A stretch of 64,000 nt of DNA from Solirubrobacterales bacterium (GTDB taxonomy: Bacteria; Actinomycetota; Thermoleophilia; Solirubrobacterales; Solirubrobacteraceae): the NCBI GenBank assembly GCA_003138355.1, contig PLFX01000004.1:1470-65469 (forward strand). Direction: 5' to 3'. A model generated the notes under the pieces. The model had not been told where the DNA came from, made no database searches, and worked only from the letters and a program-made list of their open reading frames with translations. Shown here piece by piece: positions 63,601-64,000 of this stretch (position 1 is its first letter; every line of letters begins with the position of its first letter). Position numbers and translations under genes: made by a program.

Positions 63601-64000
63601 ATGCCGCAGCGAGAAAGCGGTCCAGCGCGGGAGCCCGCCGCTGCGCTGAGAGTTCGCGATCGCCTGCGCGGCGTGTGGAGCCGCTCGGTGTCTCTCGTGA
63701 TGCTCGCCGGCGTGGCCATCCTCGTCGCGGGCTGCGCAGGCGGCTCGAGCCTCACCGTCGCCAACATTTCGAGCGCGAGCCGGACAAGCCGTCACGTCTC
63801 CTCGCGGAAGGCCGGCGTCAACGGAGCGCTGTTCGCGGGCGTCGCGGTGAGCCCGGCGCAGCGGGCTGCGAATGAGGTGTCGGGGCTCCTTTTCTCGAGG
63901 TGCATGCGCGCGCATGGCGTTCCGAATTACCCCGACCCGCAGGCGGCTTCGCCCGGCGGGTTCGGGTTCGGGCTCGGGGGCGGGAGTAGCAACATTGACC
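63601..64000 (+). CDS. lipoprotein of unknown function (3' truncated by window)
   Basis: ATG 63601 opens a frame running to the window end (133 codons). The signal peptide SVSLVMLAGVAILVAGCAGG has lipobox VAGC. The mature part has a Ser/Arg-rich stretch and then LLFSRCMRAHGVPNYPDPQA. The CMRxHGVPNxPDP motif is frequent in actinobacterial lipoproteins, often encoded beside efflux-type ABC transporters and HlyD-like adaptors. The downstream genes are not visible. Confidence 0.75.
   Translation, partial: MPQRESGPAREPAAALRVRDRLRGVWSRSVSLVMLAGVAILVAGCAGGSSLTVANISSASRTSRHVSSRKAGVNGALFAGVAVSPAQRAANEVSGLLFSRCMRAHGVPNYPDPQAASPGGFGFGLGGGSSNID

Overview
This is about 64 kb of a high-GC, Gram-positive-type chromosome. 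Gene content (hrcA-dnaJ, DUF4395, DUF1365, lipoprotein machinery, lineage-typical secreted proteins) and a recurrent leaderless-promoter pattern suggest an actinobacterium, most likely class Thermoleophilia (Solirubrobacterales-like). The taxonomy is an inference from gene families, since no rRNA lies in the window.

Layout. (1) 1-8.17 kb is the right part of an integrated mobile element. It has the C-terminal end of a MobF-type relaxase, a compact ECF sigma / membrane-protein / secreted-protein module, an IS110-family insertion sequence, an M48 peptidase fragment, two small excisionase-like HTH proteins and a tyrosine integrase facing the 3' end of tRNA-Leu(CAG). (2) At 8.17-8.40 kb tRNA-Leu(CAG) and tRNA-Glu(CTC) lie back to back with their 3' ends pointing outward. 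(3) 8.38-19.78 kb is a genomic island bounded by a 27-bp direct repeat of the tRNA-Glu 3' end. It carries a complete oligosaccharide-use cluster: two LacI regulators, a binding protein, two permeases, an MsmX-type ATPase, a GH42 beta-galactosidase and a GH51 arabinofuranosidase. Both island ends hold decayed genes and no integrase was found. (4) 19.8-28.5 kb has lipid and envelope genes (DUF1365, FAD oxidase, SDR, PAP2, lgt, DUF4395) and Ppx/GppA. (5) 28.5-35.7 kb is an unusual block with two TraG/VirD4-like ATPases, one fused to a replication-relaxation-like region, a second replication-relaxation-like protein, an unknown protein, a winged-helix regulator and an SSB, without an identifiable relaxase or channel. 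(6) 35.7-42.4 kb is housekeeping: two hotdog dehydratases, hrcA, dnaJ, prmA/yqeY, phoH, ybeY, era. (7) 42.5-51.4 kb is hisIE and a full trp set (E, then G-D-C-F-B-A), interrupted by an opposite-strand redox/YceI pair and by an HtrA remnant. (8) 51.4-64 kb holds tandem orphan binding lipoproteins, polA, a flavoprotein, rpsA, coaE, a lytic transglycosylase, uvrB and the start of another lipoprotein.

The island genes form a coherent pathway: import of a galactose/arabinose-containing oligosaccharide, then cytoplasmic hydrolysis, under LacI control at a triple palindromic operator. The 28.5-35.7 kb block is the best candidate for an undescribed system, perhaps a domesticated DNA-pumping or DNA-processing module. 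Its genes carry strong Shine-Dalgarno sequences, whereas many neighbouring housekeeping genes have a TANNNT box only 6-11 bases before the start codon and no ribosome binding site.
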